Source of the DNA: Treponema sp. | GTDB taxonomy: Bacteria > Spirochaetota > Spirochaetia > Treponematales > Treponemataceae | Reading direction: 5' to 3' | Assembly (NCBI GenBank): GCA_017525605.1 | Contig: JAFXSM010000030.1 | Location: 62,001 to 126,000 of the forward strand | Length of the DNA stretch: 64,000 bases | In this document: one piece after another, positions 1-8,735 of the stretch | How positions within the stretch are numbered: position 1 is the stretch's first letter | Layout of the letters: each line of letters opens with the position of its first letter | Notes under the pieces: model-generated | What the model saw: the letters and a program-made list of their open reading frames with translations, nothing else | What the model was told of the DNA's origin: nothing | The model's database searches: none | Position numbers and translations under genes: made by a program

Positions 1-40
1 CCTGTTCATTTCCTGTTTCTGCCATTTTTCACCCCTTTTT

Positions 41-780
41 TTAGCCTTCAAGATACCGCTTGAGGAATTCCCTCGACCTCGGATTCGACGGGTTCGAGAA
101 GAACTTTGCCGGAGGCGCGTCTTCCGCGACATATCCCTGATCCATGAAGATTGTCCGCGTGCTTACGTCGCGTGCAAACCCATTTCGTGAGTCACAATCA
201 CCATCGTAAGTCCCGTCTTCGCAAGCTCCTTCATCGTGCTCAGAACTTCGCCCACCATTTCCGGGTCAAGCGCGGATGTCGGCTCGTCAAAAAGAAGGAC
301 TTCTGGATTCATGCACAAACTTCTTGCGATTGCGACGCGCTGCTTCTGACCACCGCTCAGCTGCGCAGGCTTTGCGTTTATGTAAGGAGCCATTCCGACT
401 TCCTTTAGGTGCTTGATTGCGCGCTGGAACGATTCTTCCTTTGAAAGATGAAGCACTTTTCTCGTGCAGAGCATACAGTTCTCAAGGACAGTGTAGTTGT
501 TGAAAAGATTGAACGACTGGAAGCACATTCCCACTTTTGAGCGGAATGTGTTTATGTCTTTCTGAACGTCGCGGACTTCCTTTCCGTGGAACAGGACTTT
601 GCCTGATGTCTGCCGCTCAAGCTTGTTGATGCAACGGAGCAATGTCGATTTTCCGCTTCCCGACGAGCCGAGAATGCAGATGATTTCCCCTTTCTCGATG
701 TCTATGTCGATTTTCCGAAGAACCTCATGCTTCCCGAACGATTTACTCAAATCCTTGATTTCGATGATTTTCTCCGCCAT
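41..780 (-). CDS. Polar amino-acid ABC transporter ATP-binding protein, frameshifted near its 3' end
   Basis: This is the ATPase that powers import of a polar amino acid, working with the permease and binding protein just upstream. Walker [10 protein letters not shown] is at residues 38-46, the Q-loop Q at 88, the signature LSGGQKQRV at 141-149, Walker B VLLFDEP at 161-167 and the switch His at 198. The start follows a strong AGGAGG. The frame closes after THEMGLHAT at 163, but one base further along the same strand the normal ending resumes (GFARDVSTR, then [10 protein letters not shown]) and runs to a stop at 41-43. The intact protein would be about 246 residues, the usual family length. 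A single T appears to be missing in a short T run around 174-180. Whether this is a real mutation or a base-calling error cannot be told here. The amino acid carried is unknown; family similarity suggests cystine, glutamine or arginine/histidine. Confidence 0.88.
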
Positions 781-825
781 TTTTCCTCCTCCTGATTAGT
801 CTTCGCTATTCTTCGTTGGTCATCA

Positions 826-1587
826 TCAGTCATCATCGTTGAGGTATTCGACTGCGAGGACGTAATCGGCCTTGTCCGCCATTTTCTTTTCCATGAAGTT
901 GAATAGCTTGTTGAAGATGAAGCACAGGACGAAATAGATTGCCGCGATTACAAGGTACGACTCGAAGTATTTGTAGTAGTTTCCGCCCACAGTCTTTGCC
1001 GCCATGAAAAGCTCTTTTACGGCGATGACATTCAGAACGGAAGTCATTTTCAGGTTCGTAAGGAACATGTTTGCCATTTCGGGGATGATGTTCTTGAACG
1101 CCTGCGGAAGAACGACATAAATCATCGTCTTTATCGGGCTCATTCCCATCGCCCATGCGCCTTCCCTCTGACCTTTGTCGATTGAGCCGATTCCGCCGCG
1201 GACTGTCTCCGCCATGTACGCGCCCGTGTTCAGAACCGTTACGAGGATTCCTGCGAACACCGCCGTCATGTGCGCGCCCACGCTCGTCTGCCGCAAGCCG
1301 TAATAGATAATCATCGCCTGGACAATCATCGGGGTGTCGCGGAAGATTTCGACGTAGACTGTCGTGATGCCTTTCATGCAGCGCATGAATGTTTTTTTCA
1401 CCGGATTGTCGTGCTGGCTGATTTCGGAATCCTGAACTACGCCAATCAGGAATCCGAGGACGAATCCCAGAATCGTGCCGACAACGGCAATGTAGAGCGT
1501 AATCAATGTTCCTTCTATGAACATATCCGAGTATTTCTGAGCCAGAAAGAATACCCAGCCGAATGTGTTTGTAGGGCTTGTTTCCAT
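826..1587 (-). CDS. Polar amino-acid ABC transporter permease
   Basis: Inner-membrane channel subunit (253 aa) of the amino-acid importer, BPD_transp_1 / HisMQ type. Hydrophobic helices are visible near residues 20-45, 90-115 and 195-225. The cytoplasmic EAA loop that docks to the ATPase is present around residues 135-160 (REGAWAMGMSPIKTMIYVVLPQAF region). The start ATG follows GGAG. It lies 45 bp upstream of the ATPase gene and 79 bp downstream of the binding-protein gene, so the three form one leftward operon in the order binding protein, permease, ATPase. With only one permease gene the channel is probably a homodimer, which is common in this subfamily. Substrate is not determined by the sequence. 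Confidence 0.92.
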   Translation of the reverse strand: METSPTNTFGWVFFLAQKYSDMFIEGTLITLYIAVVGTILGFVLGFLIGVVQDSEISQHDNPVKKTFMRCMKGITTVYVEIFRDTPMIVQAMIIYYGLRQTSVGAHMTAVFAGILVTVLNTGAYMAETVRGGIGSIDKGQREGAWAMGMSPIKTMIYVVLPQAFKNIIPEMANMFLTNLKMTSVLNVIAVKELFMAAKTVGGNYYKYFESYLVIAAIYFVLCFIFNKLFNFMEKKMADKADYVLAVEYLNDDD

Positions 1588-1666
1588 TTTTTCTCCGAAA
1601 ACAGGCAGGAATCATTTTTTCGATTGTCGTTTGATTTTTTTTCTGGATGATTCCTGCCGAAACTTT

Positions 1667-2545
1667 TTAGTTTGCCGCAGGCTGCTGCGTGATTGATTTT
1701 TCCATCAGAGCGTCCATCTTTGCCTTGTCGTTCCAGCCAAGCTCGTCCATCGCCTTCTGGAGCTTGTCGCGGAGTTTCGTGTCGTCCTTGCGTGTCGCGA
1801 TGCAGACATTCACCATAGGTCCGTCGCCAACGAAGCCGTCAGCCTTGTCGAGCTGGATGATTTTCAAGCCCTTGTTCGTCATAAGCGCGCTCTGCGCAGT
1901 CGGAAGGTCAACGATTGCAACGTCGGCAACATTGTTCGACACCGCCATGAAGCATTCGGAAGTCGTCTCGAAGTTTCCCGATTTTATGCCGCCAGGAATC
2001 TGCTCAAGAAGCGGAATCCAGCCGGTTCCGAGCTGAGTCGTAACGCGTGCGTCTTTTCCTGCCATGTCGCTCAATCCCTTTACGTCCGCAAAAGCTCCGT
2101 CCGCCTTCACGACGATGCAGTTGTCGCGGTAGTAGTACGGAGTTGTGAACGAATAAGCAAGCTCGCGCTCAGGAGTTTTTCCCATGCCGGCGATGATGCA
2201 GTCGTAGTCTCCTACGTCCATGCTGATTCCGATCGAAGACCATTCGCTTTTGTGAATCTCCAAATCCATTCCGAGATGGTCGGCGAGCATTTTCGCAACC
2301 GCAACGTCGTAGCCGTATGCGTAGTATTTCTCGCTGAATATCGGGATTGCCGGCGTTCCGTCCGGTGTCTTGTCCGCAGTCTGCGTCCAGTTGAACGGAG
2401 CGTACGCGCATTCCATTCCGACCCTGAGAATCGGCTTTGAAGATGCCGTATTTTTATCTTTACAACCCGTGAAAGCTACCGCCGAAACAAGAGCCAATGC
2501 CAATGCCGTTCTTCCTGCAAATTCTGCAATTCTTGATTTTTTCAT
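1667..2545 (-). CDS. Amino-acid ABC transporter substrate-binding lipoprotein
   Basis: Periplasmic solute receptor (292 aa) of the importer, SBP_bac_3 family. It has a basic, hydrophobic signal peptide ending in a lipobox (AFTGC, Cys at about 27), so it is predicted to be lipid-anchored. Family features include ERELAYSFTTPYYYRDNCIVV (first 20 residues of the typical ligand-lobe strand), TQLGTGW and DLPTAQSAL. The start follows AGGTGAG at good spacing. It is the first gene of the operon. A terminator-like hairpin ends about 33 nt upstream of the start codon (see 2578-2615) and may attenuate the operon as well as end the regulator transcript. The ligand is probably a polar amino acid; which one is not clear. 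Confidence 0.93.
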   Translation of the reverse strand: MKKSRIAEFAGRTALALALVSAVAFTGCKDKNTASSKPILRVGMECAYAPFNWTQTADKTPDGTPAIPIFSEKYYAYGYDVAVAKMLADHLGMDLEIHKSEWSSIGISMDVGDYDCIIAGMGKTPERELAYSFTTPYYYRDNCIVVKADGAFADVKGLSDMAGKDARVTTQLGTGWIPLLEQIPGGIKSGNFETTSECFMAVSNNVADVAIVDLPTAQSALMTNKGLKIIQLDKADGFVGDGPMVNVCIATRKDDTKLRDKLQKAMDELGWNDKAKMDALMEKSITQQPAAN

Positions 2546-2577
2546 TTTCTCACCTCGCTAAAAATTGATGTTCGCAT

Positions 2578-2615
2578 AAAAAAAAGACGCTTCGGACTTT
2601 TCCCAAAGCGTCTTT
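2578..2615 (-). terminator. Intrinsic terminator / possible leader attenuator (hairpin A)
   Basis: On the minus strand an inverted repeat AAAGACGCTT...AAGCGTCTTT with a short middle part is followed by a run of eight T. It lies between the stop of the PucR-type regulator (2690) and the binding-protein start (2545). It can therefore end the regulator transcript, read as leader attenuation for the transporter operon, or both. The 5' side of the stem resembles hairpin B in front of the regulator. Confidence 0.8.
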
Positions 2616-2689
2616 GCTTTTGATGTTTATAATCTACCAATCTGCAAAAATCATTTCATTGTTCATTCTGCACAACCAAAATGTACAAA

Positions 2690-3886
2690 TTAGACAAACA
2701 TCATTTTCTTCACATAAATGCAGTTCAGGATATCAAGGAATTCGATTGAGTCGTCAAGCGAAAAGCCGAGCAGCTCCTCGATTTTGTTCAGCCTGTACTG
2801 CATCGAATTCCTATGGATGAACAAATCGTCTGCCGTCGCGGAAACAGAAAATCCGTTCAGGTAATACGCCCAGCACGTTTCCACGAGGTCTGTTCCGTTC
2901 GCATGGTCGTAGGCTTCAAGGGGGAGCAGCTTTTCCGTGCAGTAGTCGAGAATCTCCGCCTGGTTTCCGCTGCTGAACATGAATTTGTATAGGCCGAGAA
3001 CGCTCGCGCTTATCACTTTCCTGTTGCGCGAATGCGGAAGATAGTCCTTTTTCGGAATGAGATTCTTCGCCTGCTGGTAGCTTTTCGACAAGTCGGCAGG
3101 ATTCGAGCAGACCGGCCCCAGAATGCACGTGCTTCGGATGTTCCCCTTGAAACGCGGAAGCTCGTCCAGATTCTTGAGGACTTTCTCGATTTCTCTTTCC
3201 GCGGATTTGTCCTGCTTCTCCTCAAAAAGAAGCACGAATTTGTTGAGGAATTTCATGAAGAGCGGACGGCATTCCATATTCTCTACGTCGCGGTTCAGGC
3301 AGTTCGCGTAATATTCATAATTGTGCTCGTCAGTCTCAAGGTTCACGCCGTATGTTCTGTCAACGACGATGATTCCGACCCTGTACGGCTTTGAAAAATC
3401 GAGGCTGAACTGCGCGGAAATCTTTTCCACATAACGCTCGTTGATGTCGTACCCGAAAAGCAGGTTGTAAAGATAATCGCCCGTCTTCTTTATTTTGATT
3501 TCATCCGCAAGAAGTATTTTTCCGATGCTCTGGTCGATGTCCACAAAGCTCGCGCCTTCCCAGCGGACGCAGAACAGCGGAATGTTCACCTCGTCCGCCC
3601 ATTCCACAAGCTCCGCCGGCAATGTTTCCCTGTCTTCCATTACGGAAACGCCAAGCCCGCTTATTCCAAGCTCGTAAAGCTCATGCGCGGAATCGACCGC
3701 TTCCTTCATGTCGAACCGCACGTAATCGACGACGATGAGCGCGAAATTCCCGCGGCTCATGTGGTCCGCATACGGGCGCGTCTGGCAGAGGTACGTCCAC
3801 GAAACGACCCTGTCCAATCCCTTTTCGCCCGCCACCAGCTCCACTCCGTCAAGATTGAGTTTCAGAATATCCTTGCACGTTATCAT
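2690..3886 (-). CDS. PucR/CdaR-family transcriptional regulator
   Basis: Predicted DNA-binding regulator of about 398 aa. The N-terminal PucR-type sensory domain begins MITCKDILKL and includes the GVSVMEDRETLP region. The C terminus carries the family's helix-turn-helix block (YYLNGFSVSATADDLFIHRN, then SMQYRLNKIEELLG), characteristic of PucR/CdaR proteins. I place the start at 3886 because the family begins at that methionine; a start at 3928 would run into the upstream hairpin. It is encoded directly upstream of the amino-acid ABC operon on the same strand, so control of that operon is likely (inference). Members of this family usually respond to small metabolites such as purines, sugars or amino acids; the effector here is unknown. 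A terminator-like hairpin sits just ahead of the gene. Confidence 0.85.
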   Translation of the reverse strand: MITCKDILKLNLDGVELVAGEKGLDRVVSWTYLCQTRPYADHMSRGNFALIVVDYVRFDMKEAVDSAHELYELGISGLGVSVMEDRETLPAELVEWADEVNIPLFCVRWEGASFVDIDQSIGKILLADEIKIKKTGDYLYNLLFGYDINERYVEKISAQFSLDFSKPYRVGIIVVDRTYGVNLETDEHNYEYYANCLNRDVENMECRPLFMKFLNKFVLLFEEKQDKSAEREIEKVLKNLDELPRFKGNIRSTCILGPVCSNPADLSKSYQQAKNLIPKKDYLPHSRNRKVISASVLGLYKFMFSSGNQAEILDYCTEKLLPLEAYDHANGTDLVETCWAYYLNGFSVSATADDLFIHRNSMQYRLNKIEELLGFSLDDSIEFLDILNCIYVKKMMFV

Positions 3887-3908
3887 TTTTTTTCCGACCG
3901 TTTTCAAT

Positions 3909-3964
3909 AAAAAAAACGCTTGTCCCAAAAATATCCCCGAAGGATTCCTCTTTGGAACAAGCGT
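3909..3964 (-). promoter_or_regulatory. Terminator-like leader hairpin (hairpin B) ahead of the PucR-type regulator
   Basis: On the minus strand GACGCTTGTTCCAAA pairs imperfectly with TTTGGGACAAGCG, followed by eight T, ending about 22 nt before the regulator start codon. No minus-strand gene lies directly upstream (the 4177-5532 gene is on the other strand), so it cannot simply be a terminator for a preceding gene. It is best read as a 5' leader attenuator. Its 5' flank (AAGCAAAGACGCTT) matches hairpin A in front of the transporter operon. Confidence 0.6.
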
Positions 3965-4030
3965 CTTTGCTTGGTTCTGCTAATTTAAACGGAACTTTTG
4001 ATGAATAGCAAGTGGATTTGTAAAAACGAG

Positions 4031-4073
4031 AAAGCACACTTTCGGGCAGAAAATCCCAAGAGTGTGCTTTTTT
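4031..4073 (+). terminator. Hairpin with T run on the plus strand (hairpin C)
   Basis: AAAGCACACT pairs with AGTGTGCTTT around a 20-nt middle, followed by TTTTTT on the plus strand. No plus-strand gene precedes it, so its role is unclear. It could stop antisense transcription or be part of the regulator's leader read in the other direction, where the T run is weaker. Confidence 0.5.
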
Positions 4074-4176
4074 ATGCGTCTTCAATTTCCTTGTTTTCTT
4101 TTTGTGAATAGGAAAAATGTGATTTTTGCATTGAAAATTGATGGAATTTTGTGATGGCTGTAATATCATAAAAAAC

Positions 4177-5532
4177 ATGGAATACAAACTTCGAAGAAAA
4201 ATAGATGATTTTCTTATCAGCTGGAAAAAAAATCCGGACAGAATGCCGCTTATCATAAAGGGCGCACGTCAGATTGGAAAAACTTCTTCCATCGAGCATT
4301 TTGCCGAAAGCTATAACAACTTTGTGGAAATCAACTTTATTGATGCACCACAATATACCAAAATTTTTTCTTCTGGATATTCTCCTGAAAATGTCATAAA
4401 GGAAATTTCATTCATCAATCCTTCGTTTAAATTTATTCCGAACGAAACTCTGATTCTTTTTGATGAGATGCAGGCGTGTCCAGATTGTGCAACCTGCCTT
4501 AAGTTTTTTAAAATCGATGGTCGCTATGATGTCATCTGTTCCGGTTCCCTTCTTGGTGTCAATTATCAGGAAGTTACATCTGTAAGTGTGGGATATAAAG
4601 AAGATTATGAGATGCACTCTCTTGATTTTGAGGAATTTCTTTGGGCAAAAGGGTATTCACAGGAGCAGATTGAGAGCATTTATTCGCACATGAAGAATCT
4701 TGAGCCGTTTTCGGAAAATGAATTCGAAGTTTGGATGAATTGTTTCAAAGACTACATGGTTACAGGCGGAATGCCTCGTATTGTAAACAAATTTATTGAG
4801 CAGAATAATTTTTCTGGAATTCTTCAGGAACAGATTCAAATTCTGAAGGCTTATGAAGAAGATATCCTTAAATATGCAGAAGGGCTTGATAAATCAAAAA
4901 TCAAAAATATATATACTCATATTCCGGTTTTTCTTGCGAAAGAAAATAAGCGTTATCAGATTACAAAAGTTGCGACGGGGGCTAGAAACCGTGAATACAT
5001 AGGAACTGTGGACTGGCTGAAAGATGCTGGTATCATAAATGTCTGCTATAACCTTGACTTGCCGGAACTTCCGCTTAAAGGAAATTACAATCCGACAGAA
5101 TACAAAATCTATTATCGCGATACTGGTCTTTTGATTGCATCGCTGGATGAAGAGGCTCAGGTCGATTTGCGCCAGAATAAAAATTTCAATGCATATAAAG
5201 GTGCAATCTATGAAAATATCGTTGCTGATATGTTCGTAAAACAGGGCTACGAACTTTTTTATTACAGAAATGAGAAATCGACAGTCGAAATGGATTTTTT
5301 CATTCGCGATGCGGATTCTCTAGTTCCTGTGGAGGTTAAGGCAAATGATCATGCAACGGTATCTTTGAAAAATCTTATTGAGAAAGAAAAATATTCGGAT
5401 GTCCATTATGGAATAAAATTATGTGCAAACAATATTGGGTTCAATGGCAAGTTTTATACATTCCCGTATTTCTGTGCGTTTTTGTTGAAGCGATATATGC
5501 TGGAAAAAATCTGTTCCAAAGATGGATTCTAA
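4177..5532 (+). CDS. AAA ATPase with C-terminal DUF4143 domain
   Basis: About 451 aa, of the widespread AAA_14 + DUF4143 ATPase family. Walker A GARQIGKTSS is at about residues 29-38 and Walker B LILFDEMQ at about 95-102. The C-terminal third matches DUF4143 (KAIYENIVADM-like block, then a restriction-nuclease-like stretch MDFFIRDADSLVPVEVKAN with E-x-K). I prefer the internal methionine MEYKLRRKIDDFL as start because homologues begin there; no strong ribosome site precedes either candidate. These proteins are often strain-variable and their cellular role is not settled. The gene stands alone: the flanking genes are on the opposite strand. Its AT-rich codon use (aaa, ttt, tat) differs visibly from its neighbours, which suggests acquisition by transfer (inference). 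Confidence 0.85.
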   Translation: MEYKLRRKIDDFLISWKKNPDRMPLIIKGARQIGKTSSIEHFAESYNNFVEINFIDAPQYTKIFSSGYSPENVIKEISFINPSFKFIPNETLILFDEMQACPDCATCLKFFKIDGRYDVICSGSLLGVNYQEVTSVSVGYKEDYEMHSLDFEEFLWAKGYSQEQIESIYSHMKNLEPFSENEFEVWMNCFKDYMVTGGMPRIVNKFIEQNNFSGILQEQIQILKAYEEDILKYAEGLDKSKIKNIYTHIPVFLAKENKRYQITKVATGARNREYIGTVDWLKDAGIINVCYNLDLPELPLKGNYNPTEYKIYYRDTGLLIASLDEEAQVDLRQNKNFNAYKGAIYENIVADMFVKQGYELFYYRNEKSTVEMDFFIRDADSLVPVEVKANDHATVSLKNLIEKEKYSDVHYGIKLCANNIGFNGKFYTFPYFCAFLLKRYMLEKICSKDGF

Positions 5533-5551
5533 AAAAGAGTTTTTATGAAAT

Positions 5552-6484
5552 TCACAATATGGGAATTGTCTCAATCCAGCCGTATGCGGAAACGTAGCCG
5601 ATTGAGAGTATCTTGCCGTCGGATGTGGACGTGTAAATCTTGATGAACTTCGGAAAACCGCGCTCGTCTTTTTCTGTTGTCTCGTAGTAGATGTTGTGGA
5701 ATTCGTCTTGTGCGTCCGGCTCCCCAAAATGCGCAAGAAAATCTTCTTCCTTGTCAGTTTCCGTTGCGAGCTTCGCGAAGTCTTCTTTGTGCAATTCCCG
5801 CTCGTGCTTTGTGTACAGATAAAAATATTGATTTGCGACGCAATATTGATTTTTTGAATCCGGCAAATCCAAAACGGAAAATTTTGATTTCGAGCGCAAA
5901 TCTTTGTTGATTCTTCTCTCCGCCTCGAAAATCCCTGTGCTCAAGACTATCGACTCAAGCCCGACATTGTCCTTTTCATAGTCATCACGGTAGCGGCAGT
6001 CGATGCTCAGAAGATACACGTCGCTTCCCGCAAAAACCAGTGCGCTCACAGAAAAATCCCGGGTTTGAACTCCGTACTCATTTTGCTTTTGGCTGAACGC
6101 AGGCGTTCTGCAAATAAAATCGCTTTTTCCTTTGTAGATTTTCGGTGCGTCATTCTCGAACTTTTCGATTTCCGCTTCGTGTTCTTTAAGCACATTTTTC
6201 GCAATCAGATTCCTTATCGATTTTGTGTTGTTCGTATCAAGTGCCGAAACAATTTGAGAAAGATAATCGTCCATGACAAAATTCATGTCCGTTCCCGTGA
6301 ATTTCCCTGTCAGCTTGTGCTTTTCGTAATCTTTTTTCATTTTCTGCTCGATTTTCTGCCCGGCGAAATCAGCAGCCTTCTGTTTTGCCTCGTCGATTAA
6401 ATGCTGCATTTTCTCGCTGCCTTTTTCTGAGCAAGCGGAAAGCAGGAAAATGATTGCTATTGCTGCAGTGCGGATTTTTCTCAT
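5552..6484 (-). CDS. Hypothetical lipoprotein
   Basis: 310-aa secreted protein of unknown function. A short signal peptide ends in LLSAC (Cys at about 18), a good lipobox. The mature part is charged and mixed alpha/beta, with a lysine/glutamate-rich helical start (residues 20-60) and no catalytic motif that I recognise. A TTEKDERGFPKFIKIYTST stretch near the C terminus suggests a beta sheet, as in DUF-type lipoprotein folds, but I cannot name a family. It is convergent with the ATPase gene (20 bp between stops) and divergent from the TetR gene, and is probably monocistronic. Confidence 0.75.
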   Translation of the reverse strand: MRKIRTAAIAIIFLLSACSEKGSEKMQHLIDEAKQKAADFAGQKIEQKMKKDYEKHKLTGKFTGTDMNFVMDDYLSQIVSALDTNNTKSIRNLIAKNVLKEHEAEIEKFENDAPKIYKGKSDFICRTPAFSQKQNEYGVQTRDFSVSALVFAGSDVYLLSIDCRYRDDYEKDNVGLESIVLSTGIFEAERRINKDLRSKSKFSVLDLPDSKNQYCVANQYFYLYTKHERELHKEDFAKLATETDKEEDFLAHFGEPDAQDEFHNIYYETTEKDERGFPKFIKIYTSTSDGKILSIGYVSAYGWIETIPIL

Positions 6485-6627
6485 GTCAGTAGCATACCAT
6501 TCCCGAATGGGAAAATCTGCTCTGAAATAAGGCTCTTTTGGGGAATTGTTACCGTTCGGGAAAAATCGTGTTTCGTTACGTTTCGTCGCTTATTGCAATT
6601 TTTAATAACTGATGATATTGTTTTTGC

Positions 6628-7278
6628 ATGGCTGACTATATCCGCGCTCGAAGCGATGAGCACAAAGAAGAAAGAATGACTCAGATAAAGAACGCAACGC
6701 ATGAGCTTTTTGAGAATGCGCCTTATGCGGAAATCACGCTCACCACGATTGCCGAAAAACTCGGCTGGTCGCGTGCGAATCTTTACAAATATGTGACTAC
6801 AAAAGAAGAAATCATACTGGAAATTGCCGGCGACAAAATGGAAAAATATTACAGCTCGCTTCTTTCTGCTTTTCCCGACGGGAATAATTTTTCCGTCGAG
6901 GTGATTGCGGAAGTGTGGGCGGGAATCCTGAACGCGAACCAGGATTATATGCGCTACGTTTCCTTTTTGAATCCAGTAATCGAAACGAATGTGACGGTTG
7001 AGAGGCTCGCTTCTTTCAAAAAGAAATATTACGACCTTGCAAGCACTCTCTGCGCCCGGCTTTCCGCAATGCTCAAAATATCGGATGATGATGCTTATAA
7101 AATCCAGCTCGATGTCTTGTTCTATGCTTCTTCGAATGCAGTGTGCTGCTGCAAAAATCCGCTAGTGCAGGAAGCTCTCAAAATAATCAACATCACGCCT
7201 CCGGCAATGGATTTTTACAAGGACATGAAAGATTTTTTGAAGATGCGCCTGGAATACGCTGGGGAAGAACATCAATAA
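6628..7278 (+). CDS. TetR-family transcriptional regulator
   Basis: 216 aa. The N-terminal helix-turn-helix (ITLTTIAEKLGWSRANLYKY at about residues 32-51, followed by VTTKEEIILEIAGDK) is a textbook TetR DNA-binding domain. The C-terminal helical domain (residues 70-205), which would hold a ligand pocket, is not assignable. A terminator follows closely. It is transcribed away from the lipoprotein gene at 5552-6484, which makes that gene or the regulator itself the likeliest target (inference only). Confidence 0.88.
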   Translation: MADYIRARSDEHKEERMTQIKNATHELFENAPYAEITLTTIAEKLGWSRANLYKYVTTKEEIILEIAGDKMEKYYSSLLSAFPDGNNFSVEVIAEVWAGILNANQDYMRYVSFLNPVIETNVTVERLASFKKKYYDLASTLCARLSAMLKISDDDAYKIQLDVLFYASSNAVCCCKNPLVQEALKIINITPPAMDFYKDMKDFLKMRLEYAGEEHQ

Positions 7279-7323
7279 AATAACATTCTCTAGGAAAAGA
7301 AATTATCAGATTCTGAGCTTGCA

Positions 7324-7351
7324 CAGACTCCTATTGCGGAGTCTGTTTTTT
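7324..7351 (+). terminator. Rho-independent terminator of the TetR gene
   Basis: CAGACTCC / GGAGTCTG, a perfect 8-bp stem with a 6-nt loop, followed by TTTTTT on the plus strand, 45 nt after the TetR stop codon. Confidence 0.85.
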
Positions 7352-7403
7352 ATGCCGTTCAATATCGATAGTGCAAACGATGTTCGCAATCTGCGACTTT
7401 CGC

Positions 7404-8687
7404 TTACTTTATCGCTGCAAATCCGTTCTCCAAATCTGCAATGATGTCGTCGATATGCTCCGTTCCGATTGAAAGGCGGATTGTGCTCTGAGTGATTCCC
7501 TGATCGGCGAGTTCCGCATCAGAAAGCTGGCTGTGGGTTGTGCTTGCCGGGTGAATTACGAGCGACTTTACGTCCGCAACATTTGCCAGAAGGCTGAAAA
7601 TCTTCAGGTTGTCGATGAATGCCCATGCTTCATCTTTTCCGCCTTTGATTTCGAAAGTGAAGGTTGAGCCGCCACCGTTCGGGAAATATTTTTCGTAAAG
7701 AGCGTGGTCTGGATGGTCGGAAAGAGAAGGGTGGTTCACCTTTGCGACTTTCGGATGGTTTTTCAGGAATTCCACGACTTTCTTTGTGTTCTCGATGTGG
7801 CGGTCGATTCTAAGGCTCAAAGTTTCCGTTCCCTGCAAAAGAAGGAATGCGTTGAAAGGAGAAATCGTCGCGCCCGTGTCGCGGAGAAGAATTGCGCGGA
7901 TGTAAGTCACGAATGCGGCCGGTCCCACAGCGTCGTAAAAACTGATTCCGTGGTAGCTCGGGTTTGCTTCGGCGATGTTCTTGTACTTGCCGCTTTTTTT
8001 CCAGTCGAATTTTCCGCTTTCGATGATGATTCCTCCGAGCGTCGTTCCGTGACCGCCGATGAATTTTGTTGCGGAGTGGACAACGATATCAGCACCATGC
8101 TCAATCGGGCGAATAAGATATGGAGTTCCGAACGTGTTGTCAACGACGACCGGAAGACCGTGCTTGTGCGCGAGTTTTACGATTTCGTCGATGTCTGGAA
8201 TATCGGAATTCGGGTTGCCGAGTGTTTCAAGATAGATTGCGCGCGTGTTGTCTTTTATTGCGCCTTCGATTTCTGAAAGGTTGTGTGCGTCAACAAAAGT
8301 CGTTGTGATTCCGTACTGCGGCAAAGTGTGCGCCAAAAGGTTGTAGCTTCCGCCGTAAATTGTCTTCTGCGCGACGATGTGTCCGCCGTTCGCCGCCAAT
8401 GCCTGAATCGTATAAGTGATTGCCGCAGCTCCCGAAGCAACTGCAAGTGCCGCGCTTCCTCCTTCCAGAGCTGCGATTCTTTTCTCAAAAACGTCCTGAG
8501 TGCTGTTTGTAAGTCGTCCGTAGATGTTTCCGCTGTCCGCAAGTCCGAAACGGTCAGCCGCATGTTTCGAATTGTGGAACACGTACGAAGTCGTCTGATA
8601 AATAGGAACTGCGCGGCTGTCTGTTGCCGGGTCTGCGCTTTCCTGTCCAACGTGTAACTGCAAAGTCTCAAATTTATAATTTGCCAT
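7404..8687 (-). CDS. metY: O-acetylhomoserine aminocarboxypropyltransferase / sulfhydrylase
   Basis: 427-aa cytosolic PLP enzyme of the Cys/Met metabolism family. It makes homocysteine (or methionine) from O-acetylhomoserine and sulfide (or methanethiol). The N terminus FETLQLHVGQESADPATDSR, the PIYQTTSYVF motif, the PLP-lysine block SATKFIGGHGTTLGG and the C-terminal SLVIHPASTTHSQLS are typical of MetY. Length is normal. The start follows AAGGAG. Its promoter (8736-8764) carries an inverted repeat. It stands alone rather than beside metX, so it may serve sulfide assimilation together with genes outside the window. Confidence 0.95.
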   Translation of the reverse strand: MANYKFETLQLHVGQESADPATDSRAVPIYQTTSYVFHNSKHAADRFGLADSGNIYGRLTNSTQDVFEKRIAALEGGSAALAVASGAAAITYTIQALAANGGHIVAQKTIYGGSYNLLAHTLPQYGITTTFVDAHNLSEIEGAIKDNTRAIYLETLGNPNSDIPDIDEIVKLAHKHGLPVVVDNTFGTPYLIRPIEHGADIVVHSATKFIGGHGTTLGGIIIESGKFDWKKSGKYKNIAEANPSYHGISFYDAVGPAAFVTYIRAILLRDTGATISPFNAFLLLQGTETLSLRIDRHIENTKKVVEFLKNHPKVAKVNHPSLSDHPDHALYEKYFPNGGGSTFTFEIKGGKDEAWAFIDNLKIFSLLANVADVKSLVIHPASTTHSQLSDAELADQGITQSTIRLSIGTEHIDDIIADLENGFAAIK

Positions 8688-8735
8688 AAAAAACTCCTTT
8701 ATTTTTTTGGTATTTCCTATTAAAAAGATAGGGAA

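Noticed and set aside
163-200. Programmed frameshift in the ABC ATPase gene
   Set aside because: The T run is too short and no slippery heptamer or downstream stimulator is evident; a deletion or base-calling error is simpler.
3886-3928. Earlier start of the PucR-type regulator
   Set aside because: It would place the first codons inside the leader hairpin's T run and adds residues unlike the family's conserved N terminus.
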